A DNA stretch of 38,789 bases from Burkholderiales bacterium. Its GTDB lineage: Bacteria > Pseudomonadota > Gammaproteobacteria > Burkholderiales > Burkholderiaceae_C. How positions within the stretch are numbered: the stretch's first letter is position 1; each line of letters opens with the position of its first letter. Location: the NCBI GenBank assembly GCA_028868825.1, contig JAGWTU010000052.1, positions 1 through 38,789 on the forward strand, given 5' to 3'. This document shows, one piece after another, positions 6,419 through 13,981 of the stretch. Made by a program: the position numbers and the translations under genes. Under the pieces are notes generated by a model, which made no database searches, had not been told where the DNA came from, and was given only the letters and a program-made list of their open reading frames with translations.

Positions 6419-8092
6419 ATGGCCACCGCCCCCCCGCGCCGCGCGGCCCCACCCCAGCCGATGAGCGCCGACGAGAAGCGGGTGATCTTCGCCTCGTCGC
6501 TGGGCACCGTCTTCGAGTGGTACGACTTCTACCTCTTCGGCGTCATGACGGTGATCATCGGCAACGCCTTCTTCACGACGCTCGCGCCGGCCACGCGCGA
6601 CATCTTCGTGCTGCTGGCCTTTGCCGCCGGCTTCGCCGTGCGGCCCTTCGGCGCCATCGTCTTCGGTCGCCTGGGCGACCTCGTCGGGCGCAAGTACACC
6701 TTCCTGGTGACGATCCTGCTGATGGGCCTGTCGACCTTCACGGTCTGCCTGCTGCCGACCTACGCGACCTGGGGCATCGCCGCGCCGGTGACGCTGATCG
6801 CGCTGCGCCTGCTGCAGGGGCTGGCGCTGGGTGGCGAGTACGGCGGTGCCGCGACCTATGTCGCCGAACATGCGCCGCGGCACAAGCGCGGCGCCTACAC
6901 CTCGTGGATCCAGACGACGGCCACGGTCGGCCTGATGCTGGCGCTGATGGTCATCCTCGTGACGCGGCTGGAGGTCGGCGAGGCGGCGTTCGCCGACTGG
7001 GGCTGGCGCATTCCCTATGCATGCTCCGGCGTGCTGCTCGTGGTCTCGGTGTGGATCCGGCTGCGGCTGGCCGAATCGCCGGCCTTCGCGCGCATGAAGT
7101 CGCAGGGCCGCACCTCGCGCGCGCCGCTGACCGAATCGTTCGCCCAGTGGGGCAACCTCAAGCTCGTCATCCTGGCGCTGTTCGGCGCCACCGCGGGCCA
7201 GGCGGTCGTCTGGTACACGGGCCAGTTCTACACGCTGTATTTCCTGCAGTCGTTCCTCAAGGTCGACGGCCAGACCGCCAACATCCTCGTCGCCGTCGCG
7301 CTGGCCATCGGCACGCCGTTCTTCGTCGTCTTCGGCACGCTGTCGGACCGCATCGGCCGCAAGCCGATCGTGCTGGCCGGCTGCCTGATCGCGGCGCTGA
7401 CCTACATCCCGCTGTTCCACGCCCTCACGAGCTACGCGAATCCGCGGCTCGAGGCGGCGATCGAGAGCGCGCCGGTCGCCGTCGTCGCGCCGCCGGGCGA
7501 CTGCAACCTGATCCTCAACCTCACCGGCACGGCGAAGTTCCACACCGCCTGCGACCTGGCGCGGCTGTTCCTGGCGAACGCCGGCGTCAACTACGACAAG
7601 CGCGAGGACCCCGGCAGCGCCGTCGCCACGGTGCGCGTCGGCAGCGTCGCGGTTCCCGCCTACGACGGCAGCGCCGCCGACGCGCGCGAGCAGAAGGCGC
7701 GCTTCGAGTCCGCGGTGCGCGCCGCGCTCGACGCCGCCGGCTACCCGGCGCAGGCCGATCCGATCCCTGCGCTCGGCGGCCGCTGGTGGGCCATCGTCGG
7801 CCTGCTGACGCTGATGGTGATCTACGTGACGATGGTCTACGGACCGATCGCCGCGATGCTCGTCGAGTTCTTCCCGACGCGCATCCGCTACACCTCGATG
7901 AGCCTGCCGTATCACATCGGCAACGGCTGGTTCGGCGGCTTCCTGCCGGCGCTCTCGTTCGCCATCGTCGCCGCCCGCGGCAACATCTACAGCGGGCTGT
8001 GGTACCCGATCGGGATCGCCGCGATGACTTTCGTCGTCGGCCTGCTGTTCGTGCGCGAGACCAAGGACGTCGACATCTACGCCCGCGACTGA
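6419..8092 (+). CDS. MFS transporter, metabolite:H+ symporter-like, with periplasmic insert
   Basis: The 557-residue inner-membrane carrier is of the major facilitator superfamily. FEWYDFYLFG (32-41) and RPFGAIVFGRLGDLVGRKYT (75-94) are typical of the MHS/ProP branch, and DRIGRKP (310-316) is the repeated motif in the second half. Residues about 340-453 form a soluble insert between the predicted TM9 and TM10, so on the periplasmic side, carrying two cysteines (362 and 378). TM segments resume at WWAIVGLLTLMVIYV. The ATG at 6419 follows ACCGGAGACGAGAAG. An upstream frame extension to 6128 overlaps the DUF4212 gene and is rejected. The substrate cannot be told; organic acids or osmolytes are usual. 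Confidence 0.88.
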   Translation: MATAPPRRAAPPQPMSADEKRVIFASSLGTVFEWYDFYLFGVMTVIIGNAFFTTLAPATRDIFVLLAFAAGFAVRPFGAIVFGRLGDLVGRKYTFLVTILLMGLSTFTVCLLPTYATWGIAAPVTLIALRLLQGLALGGEYGGAATYVAEHAPRHKRGAYTSWIQTTATVGLMLALMVILVTRLEVGEAAFADWGWRIPYACSGVLLVVSVWIRLRLAESPAFARMKSQGRTSRAPLTESFAQWGNLKLVILALFGATAGQAVVWYTGQFYTLYFLQSFLKVDGQTANILVAVALAIGTPFFVVFGTLSDRIGRKPIVLAGCLIAALTYIPLFHALTSYANPRLEAAIESAPVAVVAPPGDCNLILNLTGTAKFHTACDLARLFLANAGVNYDKREDPGSAVATVRVGSVAVPAYDGSAADAREQKARFESAVRAALDAAGYPAQADPIPALGGRWWAIVGLLTLMVIYVTMVYGPIAAMLVEFFPTRIRYTSMSLPYHIGNGWFGGFLPALSFAIVAARGNIYSGLWYPIGIAAMTFVVGLLFVRETKDVDIYARD

Positions 8093-8102
8093 GCGGGAGC
8101 CC

Positions 8103-8627
8103 TCAGCCGATCAGTTCGCGCGCCCGTGCCTCGACGACGCGGGCCACTTCGGCGCCCGCGCCGCGCGTCACCGCCTTGGCGAACTCCGGCAGCAGCGCAC
8201 GCAGATCGCCCAGCACGTAGCAGCGCTCGAGCTTGAGCGTGAAGAAGAAGGCCCGCAGGCCGAGCGCATCGACGGCGCTCTCGTTCATGAACTTCTGCGC
8301 CGCGAGAAAGCGCGCGCCCTCGTCGCTCGACGGCGCGCGGGGCGCCGAGGCCGCCGGTGTAGCGGCCGACGGCGCCGCGTAGAGCGCCTGCGGCGCCGTC
8401 ACCGGCCCCGGCGCGGCCCGCCACTCGATCAGCCCGTGGTCCTGCAGCGTCTGCAGGAAATCGGCCGGAGCACCCAAGGTCGCGGCGGCCTCGCGCAATC
8501 GCGCCGTGGGCGTCGAGCCGTCGATCATCACCAGCATCGTGCGCAGGCGCGGCGGCAGCTTCAGCGAGCGCGCCCGCACCTCCTCGACGCCTGCAGGCGT
8601 CTTCGCGAAATGACCAGCCTGGTCCAT
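8103..8627 (-). CDS. Conserved protein of unknown function
   Basis: I do not recognise a named family. The 174-residue product has an N-terminal part, RSLKLPPRLRTMLVMIDGST followed by LREAAATLGAPADFLQTLQDHGLIE (about 20-66), which reads like a small winged-helix or regulatory fold. A Pro/Ala linker (about 67-100) follows, then a C-terminal helical part (FLAAQKFMNESAVDALGLRAFFFTLKLERC and onward). There is no signal peptide or TM segment. It lies about 45 bases downstream of ppsA on the same strand and could be co-transcribed with it. The ATG at 8627 was preferred because the alternative GTG at 8657 falls in a hairpin, but neither has a clear ribosome binding site. Confidence 0.7.
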   Translation of the reverse strand: MDQAGHFAKTPAGVEEVRARSLKLPPRLRTMLVMIDGSTPTARLREAAATLGAPADFLQTLQDHGLIEWRAAPGPVTAPQALYAAPSAATPAASAPRAPSSDEGARFLAAQKFMNESAVDALGLRAFFFTLKLERCYVLGDLRALLPEFAKAVTRGAGAEVARVVEARARELIG

Positions 8628-8632
8628 CGGTG

Positions 8633-8665
8633 CCGATCGGTGGCCTGCGGATGCCACCCGATCGG
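8633..8665 (-). other. Hairpin between ppsA and the downstream unknown gene
   Basis: CCGATCGGTGGC (8633-8644) pairs with GCCACCCGATCGG (8653-8665) with one bulged base. It has no T-run on either strand, so it is not a standard terminator. It could stabilise or attenuate the ppsA transcript. Confidence 0.35.
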
Positions 8666-8673
8666 ACAGTACT

Positions 8674-11091
8674 CTAGTTCGGCGCGCCTGTCCCCGCCAG
8701 CCGCTTCCAGATGTCGATCACCGAATCGGGATTCAGCGAGATCGAGACGATGCCTTCCTGCGCCAGCCATTCGGCGAAATCGGGGTGGTCGCTCGGCCCC
8801 TGGCCGCAGATACCGACGTACTTGCCGGTGGCGCGGCAGGCGGTGATGGCGCGCGAGATCAGCGCCTTGACGGCCGGATCGCGCTCGTCGAAATCGCCGG
8901 CCAGCTGCTCGAGCCCGGAATCGCGATCGAGGCCGAGCGTGAGCTGGGTCAGGTCGTTCGAGCCGATCGACATGCCGTCGAAATGCGCCAGGAACTGCTC
9001 GGCGAGGATGGCGTTGCTCGGCACCTCGCACATCATGATCAGGCGCAGGCCGTCGACGCCACGCTGCAGGCCGCGCTCGGCCAGCATCTGCGTCACCGCC
9101 GCCGCCTGCTTCACGGTGCGCACGAAGGGCACCATGATCTCGACGTTCGTCAGCCCCATCTCGCCGCGCACGCGCTTGAGCGCCTCGCATTCCATCGCGA
9201 AGGCGTCGCTGAAGTCGCCGCTGATGTAGCGGCTGGCGCCGCGGAAGCCCAGCATCGGGTTCTCCTCGTCGGGCTCGTAGCGCGAGCCGCCGATGAGCTT
9301 GCGGTACTCGTTGCTCTTGAAGTCCGACAGCCGCACGATCACCGGCTTGGGCCAGAACGCGGCGGCGATCGTCGCGATGCCCTCGGTCAGCTTGTCGACG
9401 TAGAAGGCGCGCGGCGAGGCATGGCCGCGGGCCACCGATTCGACCGCCTTCTTCAGGTCCGGGTCGATGTTCGGGTAGTCGAGGATCGCCTTCGGGTGCA
9501 CGCCGATGTTGTTGTTGATGATGAACTCGAGGCGCGCCAGCCCGACGCCCGAATTCGGCATCTGCGCGAAATCGAAGGCGAGCTGCGGGTTGCCGATGTT
9601 CATCATGATCTTCACCGGGCTGTACGGCATCTCGCCGCGCACGACGTCGCTGACCTCGGTCTCGAGCAGGCCGTCGTAGACATAGCCGGTGTCGCCCTCG
9701 GCGCAGGAGACGGTGACGAGCATGCCCTCGTGCAGATGTTCGGTCGCGTCGCCGCAGCCGACCACCGCCGGGATGCCGAGCTCGCGCGCGATGATCGCGG
9801 CGTGGCAGGTGCGGCCGCCGCGGTTCGTGACGATGGCGCTGGCGCGCTTCATCACCGGCTCCCAGTTCGGGTCGGTCATGTCGGTGACGAGCACGTCGCC
9901 GGCCTGCACGCGGTCCATCTCGGCGGTGCTGCGCACCAGCCGCACGGTGCCGGTGCCGACCTTCTGGCCGATCGCGCGGCCCTCGGCGAGCACGGTGTTC
10001 TTGGCGCGGTCGCCCTTGATCTTGTAGCGCTGCTCGACCTTGCCCGCGGCCTGGCTCTTCACCGTCTCGGGCCGCGCCTGCAGGATGTAGAGCTTGCCGT
10101 CGGCGCCGTCCTTGCCCCACTCGATGTCCATCGCGCGGCCGTAGTGCTTTTCGATGACCAGCGCGTAGCGGGCGAGTTCGGCGACTTCGGTGTCGGTCAG
10201 CGAATAGCGGTTGCGCTGCTCCATCGGCGTGTCGACGACGTGCACGAGCTTGCCGCTGGCGGCCTTGTCCTGCGCCGACGCGAATTCCATGCGCTGCAGC
10301 TTCGATCCGAGGCCGCGCCGGATGACGGCGAAGCGCCCGGCCTGCAGCGTCGGCTTGTGGACGTAGAACTCGTCCGGGTTCACCGAGCCCTGGACGACGA
10401 GTTCACCGAGGCCGTAGCTCGAGGTGATGAAGACGACGTCGGGGAAGCCCGATTCGGTGTCGATCGTGAACATCACGCCGGCGGCGCCGAGGTCCGAGCG
10501 CACCATGCGCTGGATGCCCGCCGACAGCGCCACGTCGGCATGGGCGTAGCCCTTGTGGACGCGGTAGCTGATCGCGCGGTCGTTGTACAGCGACGCGAAG
10601 ACCTCCTTGATGCGGTGCAGGACCTGGTCGATCCCCGTCACGTTGAGGAAGGTCTCCTGCTGGCCGGCGAACGAGGCGTCGGGCATGTCCTCGGCGGTGG
10701 CCGACGAGCGCACGGCGAAGCTCGCCTGCGGGCTGCCGGCGGCCAGGCGCTCGAACTCGGCGCGGATCGCGGCATCGAGATCGGCCGGCAGTGGCGTGTC
10801 GATGACCCATTGGCGGATCTTCGTCCCCGCTTCGGCGAGCGCGCGCACGTCGTCGATGTCGAGCGCATCGAGGCAGGCCGTGATGCGCCCGCGCAGCCCG
10901 TCCTGCTCCAGGAAGCGTCTGAACGCATGCGCCGTCGTCGCGAACCCCCCGGGTACGCGGACACCTGTGGCAGCCAGCTGACTGATCATTTCACCGAGGC
11001 TGGCGTTCTTGCCGCCGACCGCCTCGACGTCGGTCATCCTCAGTTGTTCGAAGGGGGCGACCAGGGCGGTCGCCAGGTTGGCTGCAGACAT
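8674..11091 (-). CDS. ppsA: Phosphoenolpyruvate synthase
   Basis: PpsA makes PEP from pyruvate and ATP for gluconeogenesis, releasing AMP and phosphate. The 805-residue protein carries the N-terminal ATP-binding domain (VGGKNASLGEMISQL at 25-39; FAVRSSATAEDMPDASFAGQ near 125-144), the swivelling phosphohistidine domain with TNRGGRTCHAAIIARELGIP (catalytic His430), and the C-terminal PEP-binding barrel ending with YVGICGQGPSDHPDF, which holds the active-site Cys. E. coli PpsA has 792 residues. The ATG at 11091 has GGAG 8 bases upstream; an in-frame codon at 11148 was rejected. It is divergent from ppsR, whose product switches this enzyme on and off. Confidence 0.97.
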   Translation of the reverse strand: MSAANLATALVAPFEQLRMTDVEAVGGKNASLGEMISQLAATGVRVPGGFATTAHAFRRFLEQDGLRGRITACLDALDIDDVRALAEAGTKIRQWVIDTPLPADLDAAIRAEFERLAAGSPQASFAVRSSATAEDMPDASFAGQQETFLNVTGIDQVLHRIKEVFASLYNDRAISYRVHKGYAHADVALSAGIQRMVRSDLGAAGVMFTIDTESGFPDVVFITSSYGLGELVVQGSVNPDEFYVHKPTLQAGRFAVIRRGLGSKLQRMEFASAQDKAASGKLVHVVDTPMEQRNRYSLTDTEVAELARYALVIEKHYGRAMDIEWGKDGADGKLYILQARPETVKSQAAGKVEQRYKIKGDRAKNTVLAEGRAIGQKVGTGTVRLVRSTAEMDRVQAGDVLVTDMTDPNWEPVMKRASAIVTNRGGRTCHAAIIARELGIPAVVGCGDATEHLHEGMLVTVSCAEGDTGYVYDGLLETEVSDVVRGEMPYSPVKIMMNIGNPQLAFDFAQMPNSGVGLARLEFIINNNIGVHPKAILDYPNIDPDLKKAVESVARGHASPRAFYVDKLTEGIATIAAAFWPKPVIVRLSDFKSNEYRKLIGGSRYEPDEENPMLGFRGASRYISGDFSDAFAMECEALKRVRGEMGLTNVEIMVPFVRTVKQAAAVTQMLAERGLQRGVDGLRLIMMCEVPSNAILAEQFLAHFDGMSIGSNDLTQLTLGLDRDSGLEQLAGDFDERDPAVKALISRAITACRATGKYVGICGQGPSDHPDFAEWLAQEGIVSISLNPDSVIDIWKRLAGTGAPN

Positions 11092-11246
11092 GGGAAAGCT
11101 CCGTGATGTGAAAAAACCGGTGCTTCCGCATGCGCGGCTCGACCCCAAGCGGTGGCTTGTTGTTCTCGTTCGGGCAGACCGAGGGGTTCCATGGCGGGCG
11201 CTGAAGGCGGAAAGTTGGAGCCGATTCTAAGGAGTTCTTCCGTATC

Positions 11247-12101
11247 ATGGGACCGATCCCGCCAGCCCCCGCCCAACCCATGATCGAGCGCACCGTGTTC
11301 TTTGTCTCGGACGGAACCGGCATCACCGCCGAAACCTTCGGCAATTCGATCATGGCCCAGTTCCCGGGGCGCTACCGCCATGTGCGCAAGCCCTTCGTCG
11401 ATTCGGTCGACAAGGCGCGCCAGGTCGCCGCCGAGATCAACGAGACCGCCGAGCGCGAGGGGCACAAGCCCATCGTCTTCATCACGCTGGTCAACGACGA
11501 GGCGCGCGACATGGTCACCGCCGGCAGCGCCGGCCTCGTGATGGACATGTTCCGCGCCTTCGTTGAGCCGATCGAGACCGAGTTCGGGCTCAAGAGCAAC
11601 CACCGCATCGGCCGCTTCAGCGACGCCAGCCAGAGCCAGGAGTACAACGATCGCATCGAGGCGATCAACTTCTCGCTCGCCCACGACGACGGCCAGTCGG
11701 CGCGCAACCTCGACATCGCCGACGTCATCCTGCTCGGCGTCAGCCGCAGCGGCAAGACGCCGACCTCGCTGTACCTGGCGATGCAGCATGGCATCAAGGC
11801 GGCCAACTATCCGCTGATCCCCGAGGACTTCGACCGCGGCCAGCTGCCCAAGGCGCTGGCGCCGTACAAGCGCAAATGCTTCGGCCTCACGATCGACCCG
11901 GCGCGGCTGGCGCAGATCCGCAACGAGCGCCGCCCCGGCAGCCGCTACGCGGCACTCGAGAACTGCCGCGCCGAGGTCCACGACGCCGAGGCGATGATGC
12001 GCCGCGAGGGCATCTCCTGGCTGTCGTCGACGCACAAGTCGATCGAGGAGATCGCGACGACGATCCTGCGCGACCTGCGGCCCGACCGGCTCGTCTACTA
12101 G
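11247..12101 (+). CDS. ppsR: PEP synthase regulatory protein (kinase/pyrophosphorylase, DUF299)
   Basis: The 284-residue bifunctional enzyme is of the PpsR family. It inactivates PpsA by ADP-dependent phosphorylation next to the catalytic His and reactivates it by Pi-dependent removal, forming pyrophosphate. The N-terminus RTVFFVSDGTGITAETFGNS (15-34) and the P-loop GVSRSGKT (164-171) are diagnostic, as are YPLIPEDFDRGQLPKAL and the C-terminal SSTHKSIEEIATTIL. ATG 11247 is used because AGGAG lies upstream, though spaced 12 bases; ATG 11280 would also give a full domain. It shares a 155-base intergenic region with divergent ppsA. Confidence 0.96.
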   Translation: MGPIPPAPAQPMIERTVFFVSDGTGITAETFGNSIMAQFPGRYRHVRKPFVDSVDKARQVAAEINETAEREGHKPIVFITLVNDEARDMVTAGSAGLVMDMFRAFVEPIETEFGLKSNHRIGRFSDASQSQEYNDRIEAINFSLAHDDGQSARNLDIADVILLGVSRSGKTPTSLYLAMQHGIKAANYPLIPEDFDRGQLPKALAPYKRKCFGLTIDPARLAQIRNERRPGSRYAALENCRAEVHDAEAMMRREGISWLSSTHKSIEEIATTILRDLRPDRLVY

Positions 12102-12163
12102 CGTGCAAGGTAGCCTTCACCGTCGGTCACAACCGACCGCGTCGCAGGCCGCCGCGGCGCGGC

Positions 12164-12169
12164 TACACT
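12164..12169 (+). promoter_or_regulatory. -10-like box placed for a leaderless transcript
   Basis: TACACT is followed by 6 bases and then the ATG of the DUF4124 gene. With the usual 6-7 base distance to the start site, transcription would begin at the A of the start codon. No clear -35 box and no ribosome binding site are seen. Confidence 0.4.
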
Positions 12170-12175
12170 GACGCC

Positions 12176-12685
12176 ATGCAACGCCGATCGAGTTTGCCGC
12201 GCGCCCTCGCCTGCCTGGCCGTCGCAGCGCTGGGCTGGGCTGCCCTGCCGGCGCAGGCGCAGTGGATGTGGCGCGATGCCCAGGGCCATGTCACCGTCAG
12301 CGACCGCCCGCCGCCGCGCGAAGTCCCCGACAAGGACATCCTGCGCCGTCCGTCTGCCGAGATGCGTCGCGCGGCCGCGGAACCGCCGGCCTCGGCTGCT
12401 GCGGGCGCGGCCTCGGCGCCCAAGACCGCGCTCGAGCGCGAGGTCGACGCCCGCAAGCGCAAGGCCGAGGAAGACAAGGCCGCGAAGACCAAGGCCGACG
12501 ACGCCAAGGTCGCCGCGCAGAAGGCCGAGAACTGCCAACGCGCGCGTTCGCAGCAGGCGCTGCTGGCCAGCGGCCAGCGCGTGGCCCGGGTCAACGCCCA
12601 GGGCGAGCGCGTGGTGCTCGACGACGCCGGCCGTGCCGAGGAGCAGCGCCAGGTCGATCAGGTCATCGCGGCCGACTGCCGCTAG
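12176..12685 (+). CDS. Secreted DUF4124-type protein with coiled coil
   Basis: The 169-residue product has a signal peptide (MQRRSSLPRALACLAVAALG and onward, cleavage likely after AQA at about residue 26). A short DUF4124-like segment follows, QWMWRDAQGHVTVSDRPPP (about 27-45), with the aromatic/glycine pattern of that family. Next are an Ala/Pro linker and a Lys/Glu/Ala-rich coiled coil (about 85-122), then a small C-terminal part with paired cysteines (ENCQRARSQQ and the terminal AADCR). The role of the family is unknown; it is common in the periplasm of Burkholderiales. The 3' end overlaps the convergent rnfH by 23 bases. An extended reading from 11876 is antisense-free but overlaps ppsR in another frame and lacks a signal peptide, so it was rejected. 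Confidence 0.85.
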   Translation: MQRRSSLPRALACLAVAALGWAALPAQAQWMWRDAQGHVTVSDRPPPREVPDKDILRRPSAEMRRAAAEPPASAAAGAASAPKTALEREVDARKRKAEEDKAAKTKADDAKVAAQKAENCQRARSQQALLASGQRVARVNAQGERVVLDDAGRAEEQRQVDQVIAADCR

Positions 12686-13004
12686 TTCCACCGCCAGGTC
12701 CGCCGCCGTACTTCGCCTTGTGCGCCGCGTAGCGCTGGCGCCGCGCCTCCTTGGGGTCGACGAGCAGCGGCCGATAGACCTCCACGCGGTCGCGCTCGCG
12801 CAGCACCTGGTCGCTCGCACAGGCGCGCGACCAGACGCCGATGCGCAGCCCTTCCTCGGCCAGGCCGTGGCGCTGCAGCAGCCCGCTGGCGCGCAGCGCG
12901 TCGATCGCCGTCGCGCCCGCAGCCAGCGTCAGCGCGACGCGGTCGACGACGCCGGGGCGCGGTCCGTAGGCGACCTCGACCGCAATGGTCTCAGCGCGGT
13001 CCAT
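12663..13004 (-). CDS. rnfH: RnfH family protein (RatB-like)
   Basis: The 113-residue ubiquitin-fold-like protein starts MDRAETIAVEVAYG. It contains VALTLAAGATAIDALRASGLL, GVWSRACASDQVLRERDRVEVYRPLLVDPKEARRQR-type sequence (about 65-97) and the YAAHKAKYGG tail, all typical of the RnfH/YfjF family. The ATG at 13004 overlaps the ratA end by 14 bases, as in the E. coli ratA-ratB pair next to smpB. The function is not settled; the name comes from rnf clusters, but no rnf genes are here. The C-terminus overlaps the convergent DUF4124 gene. An upstream frame to 13247 is a shadow of ratA. Confidence 0.9.
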   Translation of the reverse strand: MDRAETIAVEVAYGPRPGVVDRVALTLAAGATAIDALRASGLLQRHGLAEEGLRIGVWSRACASDQVLRERDRVEVYRPLLVDPKEARRQRYAAHKAKYGGGPGGGTSGSRPR

Positions 13005-13443
13005 AGACGACCTCGGCACGACGCACGAAGGAATCGACGAAGGTGTTGGCGACCTTGTCGAAGGCGGGGCTGAGCACCGACTCGAGCGCGCGGCTGGCGA
13101 AGCCGTAGCGCAGGTCGAAGTCGATCTTGCAGGCCCGCCCGCCCGGCTCGCCCGAGCCCAGCGCGATGAAGCGCCAGGTGCCGTCGAGGATCGAGAACGG
13201 GCCGTCGACGAGGGCCAGCGAGACCGATTCACCGGCCACCTCGACATTGCGCGTCGTGAAGCTGTGCTGCACGCCCATGTAGGCGAGGGCTATCGACGCG
13301 GTGACACCGTCCTCGTGACGCTCGACGACGCGGGCGCTGCGGCACCAGGGCAGGAAGGCCGGGTAGTCCTCGACCGCCGTCACCAGGTCGTACATCTCGC
13401 GCTGCGAATACCAGAGGAGGACGGTCCTGCGCACATGCTTCAT
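12991..13443 (-). CDS. ratA: RatA/COQ10 START-domain protein
   Basis: The 150-residue protein has the START/SRPBCC fold: MKHVRRTVLLWYSQREMYDLVTAVEDYPAFLPWC, then LALVDGPFSILDGTWRFIAL, DFDLRYGFASRALESVLSPAF and NTFVDSFVRRAE. Proteins of this type are named RatA in E. coli, where one was described as an inhibitor of 70S assembly, and are related to the mitochondrial coenzyme Q-binding protein Coq10. A quinone or lipid-binding role is equally plausible. It is followed by rnfH with a 14-base overlap and is divergent from smpB, the conserved order. A TACAAT box lies 12 bases before its ATG. Confidence 0.92.
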   Translation of the reverse strand: MKHVRRTVLLWYSQREMYDLVTAVEDYPAFLPWCRSARVVERHEDGVTASIALAYMGVQHSFTTRNVEVAGESVSLALVDGPFSILDGTWRFIALGSGEPGGRACKIDFDLRYGFASRALESVLSPAFDKVANTFVDSFVRRAEVVYGPR

Positions 13444-13448
13444 ACAAT
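13443..13448 (+). promoter_or_regulatory. -10-like box for smpB
   Basis: TACAAT on the plus strand overlaps the start codon of divergent ratA and predicts a leader of about 42 bases for smpB. It forms an inverted repeat with the opposite-strand TACAAT at 13456-13461, spaced by 7 bases. Confidence 0.4.
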
Positions 13449-13455
13449 GCCACCG

Positions 13456-13461
13456 ATTGTA
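13456..13461 (-). promoter_or_regulatory. -10-like box for ratA
   Basis: TACAAT on the minus strand lies 12 bases before the ratA ATG at 13443, giving a leader of only about 6 bases. It faces the plus-strand box at 13443-13448, so the two promoters would overlap and could exclude each other. Confidence 0.45.
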
Positions 13462-13496
13462 GAAGCGCGCGATGGCCTCATCTTCCTCGCCAGACC

Positions 13497-13958
13497 ATGT
13501 CCAACATCGCCGAAAACCGCCGCGCCCGCCATGAATACGCCATCGAGGAACGCTACGAGGCGGGCATGGTGCTGGCGGGCTGGGAAGTGAAGGCGATCCG
13601 CGCCGGTCAGGTCCAGCTCACCGACGGCTACGTCCACATCCGCGACGGCGAGCTCTACCTCATCGGCTGCCGCATCAATGCACTGCGTTCGGCGTCCACG
13701 CATGTCACGCCCGAGGCCGACCGCACGAAGAAGCTGCTGATGCACAAGGCCGAGATCCGGCGCCTGATCGGCAAGGTCGAGCAGAAGGGTTTCACCCTCG
13801 TGCCGCTGAACCTGCACTACAAGGGCGGCCACGTGAAGGCCGAGATCGCGCTGGCCAAGGGCAAGGCCGAGCACGACAAGCGCCACGCCGAGAAGGAACG
13901 CGACTGGAACCGCGAGAAGGGCCGCCTGATGCGGCACAAGGTCTCGTCCAAGGCCTGA
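13497..13958 (+). CDS. smpB: SsrA-binding protein SmpB
   Basis: SmpB binds tmRNA and delivers it to stalled ribosomes for trans-translation. The 153-residue protein has the full family pattern: NRRARHEYAIEERYEAGMVL, GWEVKAIRAGQVQLTDGYV and HKAEIRRLIGKVEQKGFTLVPLNLHYKGG. The basic C-terminal tail HDKRHAEKERDWNREKGRL becomes helical in the decoding site. The ATG at 13497 gives the standard N-terminus. It diverges from ratA-rnfH, as in other proteobacteria. The tmRNA gene is not in this window. Confidence 0.98.
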   Translation: MSNIAENRRARHEYAIEERYEAGMVLAGWEVKAIRAGQVQLTDGYVHIRDGELYLIGCRINALRSASTHVTPEADRTKKLLMHKAEIRRLIGKVEQKGFTLVPLNLHYKGGHVKAEIALAKGKAEHDKRHAEKERDWNREKGRLMRHKVSSKA

Positions 13959-13961
13959 GCC

Positions 13962-13981
13962 GCTGAAGCGCAGTCTTCAGC
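13962..13981. terminator. Hairpin between convergent smpB and metC
   Basis: GCTGAAG (13962-13968) pairs perfectly with CTTCAGC (13975-13981) over a 6-base loop. It lies at the meeting point of two convergent genes, and its right arm holds the metC stop codon. There is no T-run, so termination is uncertain. Confidence 0.35.

Noticed and set aside
3854..7915. A 1353-codon minus-strand open frame covering the symporter and running antisense through the MFS gene
   Set aside because: The upstream half is Arg/Asp/Gly-rich with no domain, lies opposite a clear MFS gene, and results from high GC. The real symporter starts at GTG 5971.
12122..12137. Hairpin GTCGGT-CACA-ACCGAC after ppsR as a terminator
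   Set aside because: The stem is only 6 bp and there is no T-run on the plus strand; too weak to call.
11876..12175. A 100-codon upstream extension of the DUF4124 protein
   Set aside because: It overlaps ppsR in another frame and would bury the clear signal peptide that starts at 12176.
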